64,000 nucleotides of DNA from Ramlibacter agri (GTDB taxonomy: Bacteria > Pseudomonadota > Gammaproteobacteria > Burkholderiales > Burkholderiaceae_C): positions 62,001 through 126,000 of the forward strand of contig NZ_JABBFX010000003.1 of NCBI RefSeq assembly GCF_012927085.1, in the 5' to 3' direction. The position numbers and the translations under genes are program-made. Positions 11,476 to 19,610 of this stretch are shown piece by piece (position 1 is the first letter of the stretch; the number at the start of each line of letters is the position of its first letter). A model generated the notes under the pieces. The model did no database searches. It was not told the DNA's origin and worked only from the letters and a program-made list of their open reading frames with translations.

Positions 11476-12993
11476 TTAGGCGGGCTGCTCAGTCAGTTCG
11501 GCCGCGGCCTTCTTCTTCTTGCCTTGCGCCAGGAAGAACGACGTCACCTGCCAGATGATGAAGATCAGGATCAGGCCCAGCAGGGTGCCGCTGATCGGGC
11601 GGGTCACGAAGATCGAGAAGGAACCGCGCGACAGCAGCAGCGAGCGGCGGAAGTTCTCTTCCAGCATCGGGCCCAGGATGAAGCCCAGCATCAGCGGGGC
11701 CGGATCCAGTTCCAGGCGCATCATGATGTAGCCCATCAGGCCGAACGCCGCCGTGATGAAGATGTCATCGACGTTGTTGTTGACCGAGTAGGTGCCGATG
11801 CAGCAGAAGAACAGGATGCAGGGGAACAGGACGTTGTACGGAACCTTGAACACCGACAGCCAGTAGCGCACCAGCGGCACGTTCAGCACCAGCAGGAAGC
11901 AGTTGCCGATCCACATCGACGCCACCAGGCCCCAGAACAGTTCGGGGTGGCCGGCGATCATGTTCGGGCCGGGCTGGATGCCCTTGATGATGAACGCGGC
12001 CATCATCAGCGCCATCACGGCGTTTTCCGGGATGCCGATGGACATCAGCGGAATGAACGACGTACGGGCAGCGGCTTCGTCGGCGGCAGCCTGGCCGGCC
12101 ACGCCTTCGATGCAGCCGGAGCCGATCTCGTGCTTGTACTTGCTGACCTTCTTGTCGATCGCGTAGGCCGCGAACTGGGCGATGGTCGGGCCGCCGCCGG
12201 GCAGGATGCCCAGGAAGGAACCCACCAGGGAGCCGCGCAGGGCGCTCGGCCAGATCCGCTTGAACTCGGCCCAGGTCGGCATCAGCTTGATGGCGCCGTT
12301 GAAGGGCGAACGCTCTTCGCGGGCATCCAGGTTCTTGGTGATTTCGGCGATACCGAAGCAGCCCAGGGCGATGGAGACCACGCCGATGCCGTCCGCCAGG
12401 AAGGGCAGGTCCATCGTGAAGCGCTGCATGCCGGAGTTCACGTCGGTGCCGATCTGGCCGAGCAGCACGCCGATCAGGCACATGGCCAGGCCGTTCAGCA
12501 GCGAGCCGGTGGTCACGAAGGACACGCAGACGAAGCCCACCAGCATCAGCGCGCAGTAATCCGCGGGGCCGAACAGGAAGGCGACTTCGCCGAGCATGGG
12601 CGCGAACCAGGCCAGCACGATGATGGCCACGGTGCCGCCGATGAAGCTGGACAGGCCGGCCGTGAACAGAGCCAGGCCGGTCTTGCCCTTGAGCGTCATC
12701 GCGTAGCCGTCGATACAGGCCACGATCGAGCTCGCGTGCGGGATCTTCATCGTGATCGCCGACACAGAGTCGCCGTACTGGGCGCCGTAGTAGATACCGG
12801 CCAGCATGATCAGCGCGCCGGTGGTGTCGATCGAGTACGTCAGCGGCAGCAGGATCGAGATCGTCGCCAGCGGGCCCAGGCCGGGCAGCAGGCCCACCAG
12901 GGTGCCGACCACGCACCCGATGGCGCAGTACATCAGGTTGTGGATCGTGAGGGCGTGGCTGAAGCCGAACGCCAGGTTATGCAGGACTTCCAT
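11476..12993 (-). CDS. tctA: Tripartite tricarboxylate transporter, large permease TctA
   Basis: A 505-residue inner-membrane protein with the TctA signatures GCVVGTLVGLLPGLGPLATI near the N-terminus and a second glycine-rich copy, GSFLGILPGGGPTIAQF, near residue 255. About eleven to twelve transmembrane helices are visible, ending in a lysine-rich cytoplasmic tail. It imports a di- or tricarboxylate with TctB and a periplasmic TctC receptor. The start is 1 bp from the tctB stop. No tctC lies in this locus. Confidence 0.95.
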   Translation of the reverse strand: MEVLHNLAFGFSHALTIHNLMYCAIGCVVGTLVGLLPGLGPLATISILLPLTYSIDTTGALIMLAGIYYGAQYGDSVSAITMKIPHASSIVACIDGYAMTLKGKTGLALFTAGLSSFIGGTVAIIVLAWFAPMLGEVAFLFGPADYCALMLVGFVCVSFVTTGSLLNGLAMCLIGVLLGQIGTDVNSGMQRFTMDLPFLADGIGVVSIALGCFGIAEITKNLDAREERSPFNGAIKLMPTWAEFKRIWPSALRGSLVGSFLGILPGGGPTIAQFAAYAIDKKVSKYKHEIGSGCIEGVAGQAAADEAAARTSFIPLMSIGIPENAVMALMMAAFIIKGIQPGPNMIAGHPELFWGLVASMWIGNCFLLVLNVPLVRYWLSVFKVPYNVLFPCILFFCCIGTYSVNNNVDDIFITAAFGLMGYIMMRLELDPAPLMLGFILGPMLEENFRRSLLLSRGSFSIFVTRPISGTLLGLILIFIIWQVTSFFLAQGKKKKAAAELTEQPA

Positions 12994-12994
12994 G

Positions 12995-13417
12995 TCAGTA
13001 CAGGGGCAGGTTCATGCCGAGGAGCTTGGCGAACACGAAAGCCATGGCGCAAAGACCGATGCAGATCTTCACGTTGCGCTTCCAGGAGTAGCTGGTGCCG
13101 GCCAGCGTGGCGATGAACACCATCACGATGATCGCCAGCAGCATGTTGATCAGCAGGGTCACCACGGCGAAGGCGCAGAGGGCGCCCAGGATGATGCAGA
13201 TGTTCTTCCAGTGCACGCCCAGCGGCACCTTCTCGACGAACCGCGAGCGGATCACGATCGCGATGCCGATCAGCAGCAGCATGCTGCTGATCACGGCCGG
13301 GAACAGGCCCGGACCCGCGCGGCTCAGGTCGCCGATCGGGTATTTCAACGCAGTCAGCCCGAAGGTCAGGGAGAGGGCCATGAGGAACAAGCCTCTGGCC
13401 AGGTTGCGGTCGTTCAT
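12995..13417 (-). CDS. tctB: Tripartite tricarboxylate transporter, small permease TctB
   Basis: A 140-residue, four-helix membrane protein with the expected length and layout of TctB. The start ATG 13417 (MNDRNLARGLFLMALSL) is chosen because the longer open frame upstream encodes Arg/His-rich sequence unlike a membrane protein. It is followed after 1 bp by tctA. The usual first gene, tctC, is missing and a two-component kinase gene ends 173 bp upstream on the same strand. The gap carries tandem CCTAGGG boxes. Confidence 0.9.
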   Translation of the reverse strand: MNDRNLARGLFLMALSLTFGLTALKYPIGDLSRAGPGLFPAVISSMLLLIGIAIVIRSRFVEKVPLGVHWKNICIILGALCAFAVVTLLINMLLAIIVMVFIATLAGTSYSWKRNVKICIGLCAMAFVFAKLLGMNLPLY

Positions 13418-13566
13418 TGGGGGAACCGTGAGATGAAGTGCGGGCGATGTTCGTGCCCGTCGCCTGACCGGAAACTGACCTGAAGGGTGGTGGATATTAC
13501 GTAGCGTCACAAACGCCCGTGGCTCCGGGACCGCTTTCCCCAATGAAAACACCGCTCTTTCGAGCT

Positions 13567-13585
13567 CCTAGGGTCTTCCCTAGGG
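13567..13585. promoter_or_regulatory. Tandem CCTAGGG boxes upstream of tctB
   Basis: Two copies of CCTAGGG (13567-13573 and 13579-13585) lie 12 bp apart centre to centre, about 150 bp upstream of the tctB start and just past the kinase stop. Tandem short repeats with near-helical spacing are the usual binding format of OmpR/PhoB-type response regulators such as the one encoded at 15107. Binding by that regulator is inference. Confidence 0.45.
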
Positions 13586-13590
13586 GGCGG

Positions 13591-14991
13591 TCAGGAAGCC
13601 GGCGAAGCGACAGCGCGGAAGGTGATTTCGCAGACCCAGCCGCGGCCGTCTTCGCCGCTGCGCAGCGCCATGCGGGCGTTCATGAGGCGCGCGTACTGCG
13701 CCACCAGCGCCAGCCCGAGCCCCGCGCCCTGGCCCAGCAGCTGGCCCGCTTCGCCCTGGGTGCCGCGGTCCGCCAGCTCCACCTGCTGCTCGTGCGGGGC
13801 GCCCGGCCCGTTGTCCTGGACCGAGAGCCGCACTTCGTCGCCGGCCTGCTCCACGGCCACCGTCACCGCCGGCTCGGCCACCGAGGCCGACACGCCATAG
13901 CGCAGCGCGTTGTCGATCAGGTTGGTCAGGATGCCGTCCAGCAAGGTCGGCTCGGCGGCCACCCAGACCGGCTGGTCGATGCCGCGCGCGCCGAGGTCGA
14001 CGCCGGCCTCGTCGGCCCGCCGGATGAAGCGCAGCACGCAGTCGCGCACCGCGGCGTCCAGGGCCAGGGGCTGCAGGCGCAGGCCGCTTTCCGCCTCGGC
14101 GGCCACCGCCATGGCCAGCAGACGGTCCACCAGCGAGGTGGCCCGCACCTCGCTGCCGGCGATGGCCACCAGCTGCTGGCGCCAGACTTCCGGCTCGGCG
14201 TGCCCCAGGCCATATTCGGCCAGGGCGCGGATGCCGGCCAGCGGCGTGCGCAACTCATGGGCCACGTTGCCGGCGAATTCCTTCTGCGCCCGGATGCTGC
14301 GGTCCAGCCGCTGGAGCAGGGCGTTGATGGCCAGCCCCAGGGCCTGCAGGTCGCGGGTGGAAGCTTCGGTGGGCACGGGCGACAGGTCTTCCGAGCTGCG
14401 GTTGCCCAGCGCCTTCTGCAGCGTCGACAGCGGCTGCACGTCGCGCCGGATCGAGCGCCGCAGCCAGGCCCACAGCAGCGCCAGCAGGGCGATCTGCGGC
14501 AGCAGCGAATAGAACATCAGCTCGCGCAGCACGGCGTTGCGCTCGTTGGTGGTCTGGGCCACCACCACGTCGAAGCGGGCCGGCAGCCCGTTGTGCAAGG
14601 TGACCGAGCGCAGGATCTTGCCGGCGAAGGCGATGTCGGCGAACTCGTAGGCCGGGCCGGAATGGGCGTTCGGCGCCAGCCCCGGGTCGCCGGCCAGCAC
14701 CTGGCCGTCCGGGCCGCGCACGCTGAAGTACATGGTCTCGTCCTGGTCGTACAGGATGGTGTTGACCTCCTTCGGCGTCAGGTCGAGCGTCAGCTGCCCG
14801 TGCTCGGGGCGCACGTGGGCCGACAGCAGGTAGGCGTCGTCCAGCAGCGAGCGGTCGAAGGCGTGCTGGGCGAAATACTGCGCCACGGCGAACGAAACCA
14901 CGGTACCCGCCACCCACATCAGCCCCAGCGGCAGCAGCACCGTGCGCAGCAGCCGCTGCACCAGGCTCGGTGGGCGCGGCGCCTCGGTCAT
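13591..14991 (-). CDS. tctE: Sensor histidine kinase, TctE-like
   Basis: A 466-residue membrane kinase starting at ATG 14991 (MTEAPRPPSLVQRLLRTVLL). It has one transmembrane helix near residues 15-40, a periplasmic sensor region of about 110 residues, and a second helix near 155-175. A HAMP-like linker is followed by the H-box FAGNVAHELRTPLAGIRALA with its phospho-accepting His, the N-box NLIDNALRYG and the ATP-lid DNGPG plus GAGLGLALV. This architecture fits kinases controlling tricarboxylate transport, and the neighbouring tctB/tctA support it. The gap to the response regulator holds a large inverted repeat. Confidence 0.87.
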   Translation of the reverse strand: MTEAPRPPSLVQRLLRTVLLPLGLMWVAGTVVSFAVAQYFAQHAFDRSLLDDAYLLSAHVRPEHGQLTLDLTPKEVNTILYDQDETMYFSVRGPDGQVLAGDPGLAPNAHSGPAYEFADIAFAGKILRSVTLHNGLPARFDVVVAQTTNERNAVLRELMFYSLLPQIALLALLWAWLRRSIRRDVQPLSTLQKALGNRSSEDLSPVPTEASTRDLQALGLAINALLQRLDRSIRAQKEFAGNVAHELRTPLAGIRALAEYGLGHAEPEVWRQQLVAIAGSEVRATSLVDRLLAMAVAAEAESGLRLQPLALDAAVRDCVLRFIRRADEAGVDLGARGIDQPVWVAAEPTLLDGILTNLIDNALRYGVSASVAEPAVTVAVEQAGDEVRLSVQDNGPGAPHEQQVELADRGTQGEAGQLLGQGAGLGLALVAQYARLMNARMALRSGEDGRGWVCEITFRAVASPAS

Positions 14992-15019
14992 GGGCTGGCC
15001 GCCTGCGATTGCCGCATTT

Positions 15020-15089
15020 GTAGGGTGCGCAGCTTGCTGCGCACCGCGCGAGGCGCTTCGCATGTTGCGCAGCAAGCTGCGCACCCTAC
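15020..15089. repeat. REP-like element: 24-bp perfect inverted repeat between regulator and kinase genes
   Basis: The arm GTAGGGTGCGCAGCTTGCTG plus CGCA (15020-15043) returns as its exact reverse complement at 15066-15089, with a 22-bp central region. Each arm is itself nearly palindromic around AGCTTGCT. The unit fills most of the space between the response regulator stop (15107) and the kinase start (14991). It looks like a mobile REP/BIME-type intergenic repeat and would form a strong mRNA hairpin within the operon. Confidence 0.85.
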
Positions 15090-15106
15090 GGGCCTGGGCG
15101 AGTCGC

Positions 15107-15796
15107 TCAAGCCTCGGGTTCCACCAGGTAACCCAGGCCGCGCAGCGTGCGGATCTGGGCGCCCGAGCCGGCGAGTTTCTTGCGCAGGCGCGAGATGAAG
15201 GCTTCCAGCGCGTTGTCGGGCAGCAGGTCGTCCAGCTCGGACAGCTTGGCGGACAGCTCGCGCTTGCTGCAGACGCGCCCGGGCGGCGTCATCAGCTCCC
15301 ACAACACCTCGAATTCGCGCGCCGGCATTTCCAGCAACTGGCCGTGCAGCTGGAAGCGGCGGGCCACCCGGTCCAGCATGAGCTGGCCCACCGACACCTG
15401 GTCGTTGCTGCCGGCGTGGCGGCGTTCCAGCGCGCGCAGCCGGGCTTCCATCTCGCCCAGGTCGAAGGGCTTGCCCAGGTAGTCGTCGGCGCCGGCGTTC
15501 AGGCCGGCGATGCGCTCGTCCGTGCGGTTGCGCGCCGTGAGCACCAGCACCGGCGTCCGGTCGCCGCGGGCGCGGGCCGCGCGCAGCAGGCCCAGGCCGC
15601 TGCCCAGGCCGGAATGGCTGCGGGCGGACAGCGGCAGGTTCAGGTCCAGCACCACCGCGTCGAAGGCTTGCACCCGCCACAAGTGGTCTGCCTCCTCGAT
15701 GGAGGCAGCCTCGTCCACGCGGTGCCCGGCTTCGCGCAGGCGCCGCAACATGACGCCGCGCAGGACGGCATCGTCTTCGACCAGCAGGATTCGCAT
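15107..15796 (-). CDS. tctD: OmpR-family response regulator, TctD-like
   Basis: A 229-residue regulator starting at ATG 15796. The receiver domain has the acidic pair EDD near residue 8, the phospho-accepting Asp in VVLDLNLP (about 51), Thr in VLTARNR and Lys in LGKPFD. A winged-helix DNA-binding domain follows (about 125-225, SRLRKKLAGSGAQIRTLRGLGY). Unusually, about eight extra residues (SARSHSGLG) sit right after the LNLP segment where relatives have a short loop. It is divergent from a flavin reductase-like gene with only 36 bp between starts. Confidence 0.88.
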   Translation of the reverse strand: MRILLVEDDAVLRGVMLRRLREAGHRVDEAASIEEADHLWRVQAFDAVVLDLNLPLSARSHSGLGSGLGLLRAARARGDRTPVLVLTARNRTDERIAGLNAGADDYLGKPFDLGEMEARLRALERRHAGSNDQVSVGQLMLDRVARRFQLHGQLLEMPAREFEVLWELMTPPGRVCSKRELSAKLSELDDLLPDNALEAFISRLRKKLAGSGAQIRTLRGLGYLVEPEA

Positions 15797-15832
15797 GGGC
15801 GCGATGGTAGCGCGCTGCACAATGCCTGGATC

Positions 15833-16411
15833 ATGCCCAGCAGCTTCCAGTCAGTCTCGCTCGCGCATGCGAGCCGTCTCGTCAACCACGGCCCCACCGT
15901 CCTGGTCACCAGCGCCGCCGGCGGACGCCGCAACATCATGGCCGCGGCCTGGTCGATGCCGGTGGAGTTCACGCCGCCCCGCATCGCCGTCGTCATCGAC
16001 AAGAGCACCTACACGCGCGAGCTGGTCGCGGCCAGCGGCGGCTTCGCCCTGTGCCTGCCCGGCACGGCGCTGGTGGACCTGACTTACGCGGTGGGCAGCC
16101 GCAGCGGGCGCGACACCGACAAGTTCACGGCTTTCGGGATCGCCGCCCGGCCCGGGCCAGTGCTGGGCCTGCCGGTGCTGGAGGAGGGCTGCGCCGCCTG
16201 GCTGGAATGCCGGCTGATCCCGGAGCCGCACACCGAGCAGGCCTACGACACCTGTTTCGGCGAAGTGGTGGCGGCCGCGGCCGACCCGCGCATCTTCGCC
16301 AACGGCCACTGGGAGTTCCGCCCGGACAACGCGGACCTGCAGACGATCCACCATCTCGGTGGCGGCAACTTCGTGCGGGCTGGCGGCACCATCCCTGCGA
16401 AATCCCTCTGA
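15833..16411 (+). CDS. Flavin reductase-like (FMN-binding split-barrel) protein
   Basis: ATG 15833 gives 192 residues. The sequence VLVTSAAGGRRNIMAAAWSM followed by EFTPPRIAVVID and later CLPGTALVDL fits the flavin reductase-like family that binds FMN and reduces it with NAD(P)H or acts as a redox protein. The C-terminus ends in HHLGGGNFVRAGGTI. It is divergently transcribed from tctD, so their control regions must overlap within 36 bp. The partner oxygenase, if any, is not adjacent. Confidence 0.85.
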   Translation: MPSSFQSVSLAHASRLVNHGPTVLVTSAAGGRRNIMAAAWSMPVEFTPPRIAVVIDKSTYTRELVAASGGFALCLPGTALVDLTYAVGSRSGRDTDKFTAFGIAARPGPVLGLPVLEEGCAAWLECRLIPEPHTEQAYDTCFGEVVAAAADPRIFANGHWEFRPDNADLQTIHHLGGGNFVRAGGTIPAKSL

Positions 16412-16454
16412 CGGGTTCTGGTATGTTCCGGCGTTTTGCGCCCGGAGGCTGACC

Positions 16455-17261
16455 ATGAACCGTCCCGATTCGACTTGGCTGGCACGCCGCGCCCTGCTGG
16501 CCGCGGCATTGGCCGGCGCCTTGCTGGCCGGTTGCGCCTCGGCGCCGACCGCGCCACCACCCGCGGCGCTGCTGGCGCCCACCGGCGCGCTGCGCATCGC
16601 CGTCTACCCGGGCAGCCCCACTTCGCTGGTGCGGCAGGCGCCGGAGGCGGACATGCGCGGCGTCAGCGTGGACCTGGGCCGCGCGCTGGCGCAGCAGTTG
16701 GGCGTGCCGGCGCGCATCGTCGTCTACCCGCGTGTCGCCGAAGTGGTCGCGGCCCTGCAACGCGGCGAAGCGGACTTCACCGTCACCAATTCGACGGCCG
16801 AACGCGCCAGGCTGGTGGACTTCGCCGACCCGCTGGTGCAGCTGGAACTGGGCGTGCTGGTGCCGCCCGGTTCGCCGGTGCAGGCGGTCGATGCGATCGA
16901 CCGCGCGGGCCTTGTCATCGGCGTCAGCCAGGGCAGCTCCTCCGAGCGCACGCTGGGCGGCCGCCTGCAGCAGGCGAAGCTGCGGACGTTCCCGTCGCTG
17001 GCCGCCGCGGCCGACGCCTTGAAGAAGGGCGAGATCGCCGCCTTCGCCACCAACAAGGGCATCCTGTTCGAACTGGCCGACCAGGTGCCGCAAAGCCGCG
17101 TGCTGCCCGGAAGCTGGGGTGCCGAACATCTGGCGCCCGCCATCCCCAAGGGCCGCGAGGCGGCCCTGCCTTTCCTGAACCAGTTTGCCGAGCAGGTGCG
17201 GCGCGACGGCAGCGTGCAGCGCGCGGCGGACCGCGCCGGGCTGCGCGGCCTGGCGCCCTGA
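16455..17261 (+). CDS. Periplasmic solute-binding lipoprotein (family 3 type)
   Basis: ATG 16455 follows GGAGG. A signal peptide ends in the lipobox LLAGC (Cys near residue 27), so the protein should be lipid-anchored. The mature part has the bacterial extracellular solute-binding family 3 fold: LRIAVYPGSP, VSVDLGRALAQQLG, FTVTNSTAERARLVDFADPL, and the AAFATNKGIL hinge region. Total length 268. Such receptors bind amino acids or related small organic acids for an ABC importer, but no permease or ATPase is adjacent; it may be an orphan receptor. Confidence 0.85.
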   Translation: MNRPDSTWLARRALLAAALAGALLAGCASAPTAPPPAALLAPTGALRIAVYPGSPTSLVRQAPEADMRGVSVDLGRALAQQLGVPARIVVYPRVAEVVAALQRGEADFTVTNSTAERARLVDFADPLVQLELGVLVPPGSPVQAVDAIDRAGLVIGVSQGSSSERTLGGRLQQAKLRTFPSLAAAADALKKGEIAAFATNKGILFELADQVPQSRVLPGSWGAEHLAPAIPKGREAALPFLNQFAEQVRRDGSVQRAADRAGLRGLAP

Positions 17262-17271
17262 GGCTACAGAT

Positions 17272-17991
17272 CTAGTCTTCCAGGTTCTCGTGGTGCGCTG
17301 CAGCCCCGCGCTTCCAGTACGCCGCCACGCGCATGGCTTCCTTGGGGTGCTGCTTGTCCTGCAGCAGCACCCCGCGCACTTCCTTCATCACCGAGGCCTC
17401 GCCGGCCGCCCAGGCGTAGCCCTCGCCGGCCGGCAGCGCCTGCGCGCGGAGCGCGGCAACGAATTCCTGTTCGCTGCGCACCCAGCGCAGGTCGACCTGC
17501 GCGGCGCTGGCCAGCTCGCGCCGGTCCTCGGGTTCGGCCTGCACGATGACGATCGCGCGCGTGCCCGCCGGCAGCTCCTCGAGCCGCCGCGTGATGGCGG
17601 GCAGGGCGCTGGCGTCGCCGGCCAGCAGGTGCCAGTCGTAGTCGGTGGGGATGATCATCGAACCACGCGGCCCGCCGATCACGGCGCTGTCGCCCGGCTT
17701 CGCCGCGCGCGCCCAGCTGGCGGCCGGGCCGTGGCCGTGCAGCGCGAACTCGATGGTGAGCGTGCGCGCCGCGTTGTCCCAGCGGCGCGGGGTGTAGTCA
17801 CGCCGCACGTCGTCGCCGACCATGAACTTGACGTGGTCGTCGAAGGAGGCCGACAGGAAATCGGCGAGGTCCTCGCCGGCGAAGGTGATGGCCCGGAAGC
17901 CGGCGCCGGCCGGCGCCACCGCGGCGACCTCGACGTTGCGCCGCTTGAGCTCGTGACGGACGCGTTGCACGCGCCTCTGCGTTGTCTGCAT
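17272..17991 (-). CDS. Siderophore-interacting protein (FAD/NAD(P)H ferric-siderophore reductase family)
   Basis: ATG 17991 gives 239 residues; an ATG at 18024 would add 11 residues and overlap the divergent MarR start. The FAD-binding domain has RRDYTPRRWD and the phosphate-binding GDSAVIGGPRGSMII. The C-terminal SIP domain contains DWHLLAGDASALPAI and ends WKRGAAAHHENLED. The family reduces ferric siderophores in the cytosol to release Fe(II). It shares a 31-bp control region with a MarR regulator, which probably regulates it. Confidence 0.9.
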   Translation of the reverse strand: MQTTQRRVQRVRHELKRRNVEVAAVAPAGAGFRAITFAGEDLADFLSASFDDHVKFMVGDDVRRDYTPRRWDNAARTLTIEFALHGHGPAASWARAAKPGDSAVIGGPRGSMIIPTDYDWHLLAGDASALPAITRRLEELPAGTRAIVIVQAEPEDRRELASAAQVDLRWVRSEQEFVAALRAQALPAGEGYAWAAGEASVMKEVRGVLLQDKQHPKEAMRVAAYWKRGAAAHHENLED

Positions 17992-18006
17992 GGATATGTG
18001 TTGTTG

Positions 18007-18052
18007 GTTGATAATGTCATCCATGATCCGCAAATCGGTTGACCTTGTCAAC
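18007..18052. promoter_or_regulatory. Paired dyad operator for the divergent MarR regulator
   Basis: GTTGACCTTGTCAAC (18038-18052) is a perfect 6-bp dyad with 3-bp spacer just inside the MarR coding start. A related copy, GTTGATAATGTCATC (18007-18021), matches it at 11 of 15 positions and lies 31 bp upstream, three helical turns away. The upstream copy sits between the divergent starts and contains a GATAAT that could be a -10 element. MarR proteins commonly bind such dyads to repress themselves and the divergent gene. Confidence 0.55.
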
Positions 18053-18493
18053 AAAGGGGTGAACGCGCCGGACGAGGTGCTCGATGCCATCCATGGCGTG
18101 ATGCACGCCTGGCGCTCGCGGCAGTACCAGGTGCTGCGCGAAGCCGAGCAGCCCGTGACGCACGTGGAAGGCAAGGCGCTGGGGTTCTTCGCGCGCCACC
18201 CGGGCGCGACGCAGAGCGAGCTGGTCGCGCACACCGGCCGCGACAAGGGCCAGCTGGCGCGCCTGATCGCCGGCCTGCGCGAGCGCGGCCTGCTGGAAGC
18301 GCGCGCCGACGAGGCAGACCGGCGCAGCCAGCACCTGCACCTCACCGCGGAAGGCGAAGCCGCGCACCAGGCGCTGCGCCGGCAGGCGAAGAAGCTGGCG
18401 ACCGTCGCCGTGAAGGGCCTGGACGAGGGCGAGCGGCAGCAACTGCTGGCGCTGCTGGAACGCGTGCGCGCCAACCTCGACCAGGCGGACTGA
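18023..18493 (+). CDS. MarR-family transcriptional regulator
   Basis: ATG 18023 (MIRKSVDLVNKGVNAPD) gives 156 residues, standard for the family; a longer frame from 17990 lacks a leader rationale. The winged helix-turn-helix is clear: GATQSELVAHTGRDKGQLARLIAGL, then the wing ADEADRRSQHLHLTAEG. It is divergent from the siderophore-interacting protein gene and carries a dyad in its own first codons. The ligand is unknown; control of iron or redox functions is suggested only by the neighbour. Confidence 0.9.
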   Translation: MIRKSVDLVNKGVNAPDEVLDAIHGVMHAWRSRQYQVLREAEQPVTHVEGKALGFFARHPGATQSELVAHTGRDKGQLARLIAGLRERGLLEARADEADRRSQHLHLTAEGEAAHQALRRQAKKLATVAVKGLDEGERQQLLALLERVRANLDQAD

Positions 18494-18519
18494 GCGTCAG
18501 CCTTCGCCCGGGCGCCGTT

Positions 18520-19443
18520 TCAGGCCGCGGCCGCGCCCATGTCGCCCAGCGCGTGGTGGGCCGCGCGCTGCAGGTGCGCCATGAAATGCCGGATCACGGG
18601 CTTCAGCAGCGTGTCCTTGCGGGCCATCACGCCCACGGTCAGCTTCAGGTGGCCTTCCTGGATCGGCACGATGCTCATGCCGTGCGCGCCCAGCGGATGG
18701 CCTGCGATCGCCAGCGGCATCAGGCCGACGTAGTCGCCGCCCGTGATCATCGACCAGAGCGCCAGCGTGGAGTTGCCCACCGCCAGCGCCGGCGGCGGCT
18801 CCAGGCCATGGTGGCGGAACAGGTCCTGCACGTAGCCGGCGCCGCCGGACTGGCTGGTGTAGACCCACTTGGCCCGGGCGGCGGCCAGCTCCTTCAGCGA
18901 GGAGGCGCGCGCCAGCTTGCTGCCCTGGCGCGCCACCACGGCCATCTGCAGCGGCAGCAGCGCCTCCGTCACGAATTCGCCCGCCGCCAGGCCGGTGGGC
19001 AAGGGCCCGACCAGCAGGTCCACCGCGCCATCGCGCAGCTTCGCGAGCTGCGCCACGTACAGCTCCTCGGTGACGCGCAGGCGGATCTCCGGGAACTCGC
19101 TGCAGAAGGTGCGCAACGTCTCCGGAATCAGCAGGATCAGCGCCTGCGGCACGGCGCCCACCTTGATCTCGCCGACCATGTGGCCACCGAGCTGCTCGAT
19201 CTGTTCCGCCGCGCCGGCGAGCTCGCGATCGACGCGCAGCGCCGCTTCGTACAGCGCGCGGCCTTGCGTCGAGGCGACGACGCCGGCGCGTGAGCGCAGG
19301 AGCAGCGGCGCGCCGATCTCGCGTTCGAGTTCGCGCACCGCCTTGGTCAGGGCCGGCTGCGAGATGTCGAGGCGGCGGGCGGCGGCGCGCAGGCTGCCTT
19401 CCTGGACCGCGGCGACCAGCGCCTGCAGTGACGACAGTTTCAT
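18520..19443 (-). CDS. galR: LysR-type regulator of the gallate genes (GalR-like)
   Basis: A 307-residue LysR protein starting at ATG 19443. The N-terminal HTH is LQALVAAVQEGSLRAAARRL followed by DISQPALTKAVRELE. The remaining part is the periplasmic-binding-like effector domain (GEIKVGAVPQALILLIP, VDLLVGPL). It is divergent from gallate dioxygenase across a 167-bp gap that contains a perfect LysR-type palindrome. By analogy with Pseudomonas GalR it would activate the gallate genes in response to gallate or a catabolite; the symbol is inferred from context. Confidence 0.85.
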   Translation of the reverse strand: MKLSSLQALVAAVQEGSLRAAARRLDISQPALTKAVRELEREIGAPLLLRSRAGVVASTQGRALYEAALRVDRELAGAAEQIEQLGGHMVGEIKVGAVPQALILLIPETLRTFCSEFPEIRLRVTEELYVAQLAKLRDGAVDLLVGPLPTGLAAGEFVTEALLPLQMAVVARQGSKLARASSLKELAAARAKWVYTSQSGGAGYVQDLFRHHGLEPPPALAVGNSTLALWSMITGGDYVGLMPLAIAGHPLGAHGMSIVPIQEGHLKLTVGVMARKDTLLKPVIRHFMAHLQRAAHHALGDMGAAAA

Positions 19444-19479
19444 CGGCCCATCATAAACAGCGCGGACGAGTGAAGAGGC

Positions 19480-19504
19480 GCGTGATAACCGCGCGTTATC
19501 ACGC
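19480..19504. promoter_or_regulatory. LysR-type operator palindrome between galR and galA
   Basis: GCGTGATAAC-CGCGC-GTTATCACGC is a perfect 10-bp inverted repeat with a 5-bp spacer, 36 bp upstream of the LysR start and 106 bp upstream of the dioxygenase start. Its core ATAAC-N5-GTTAT fits the T-N11-A rule of LysR recognition sites. It is the obvious binding site for the divergent LysR protein. Confidence 0.72.
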
Positions 19505-19610
19505 CCCGGAGCGCGGCATCTCCCCAGGGCCACGGGCCATCCCGAGAATGCGCCGCACGAGCGAGCCGCCACCTGCGTGAGCGCGCCGGCAATCCCCCAA
19601 CTTCCTTCCC

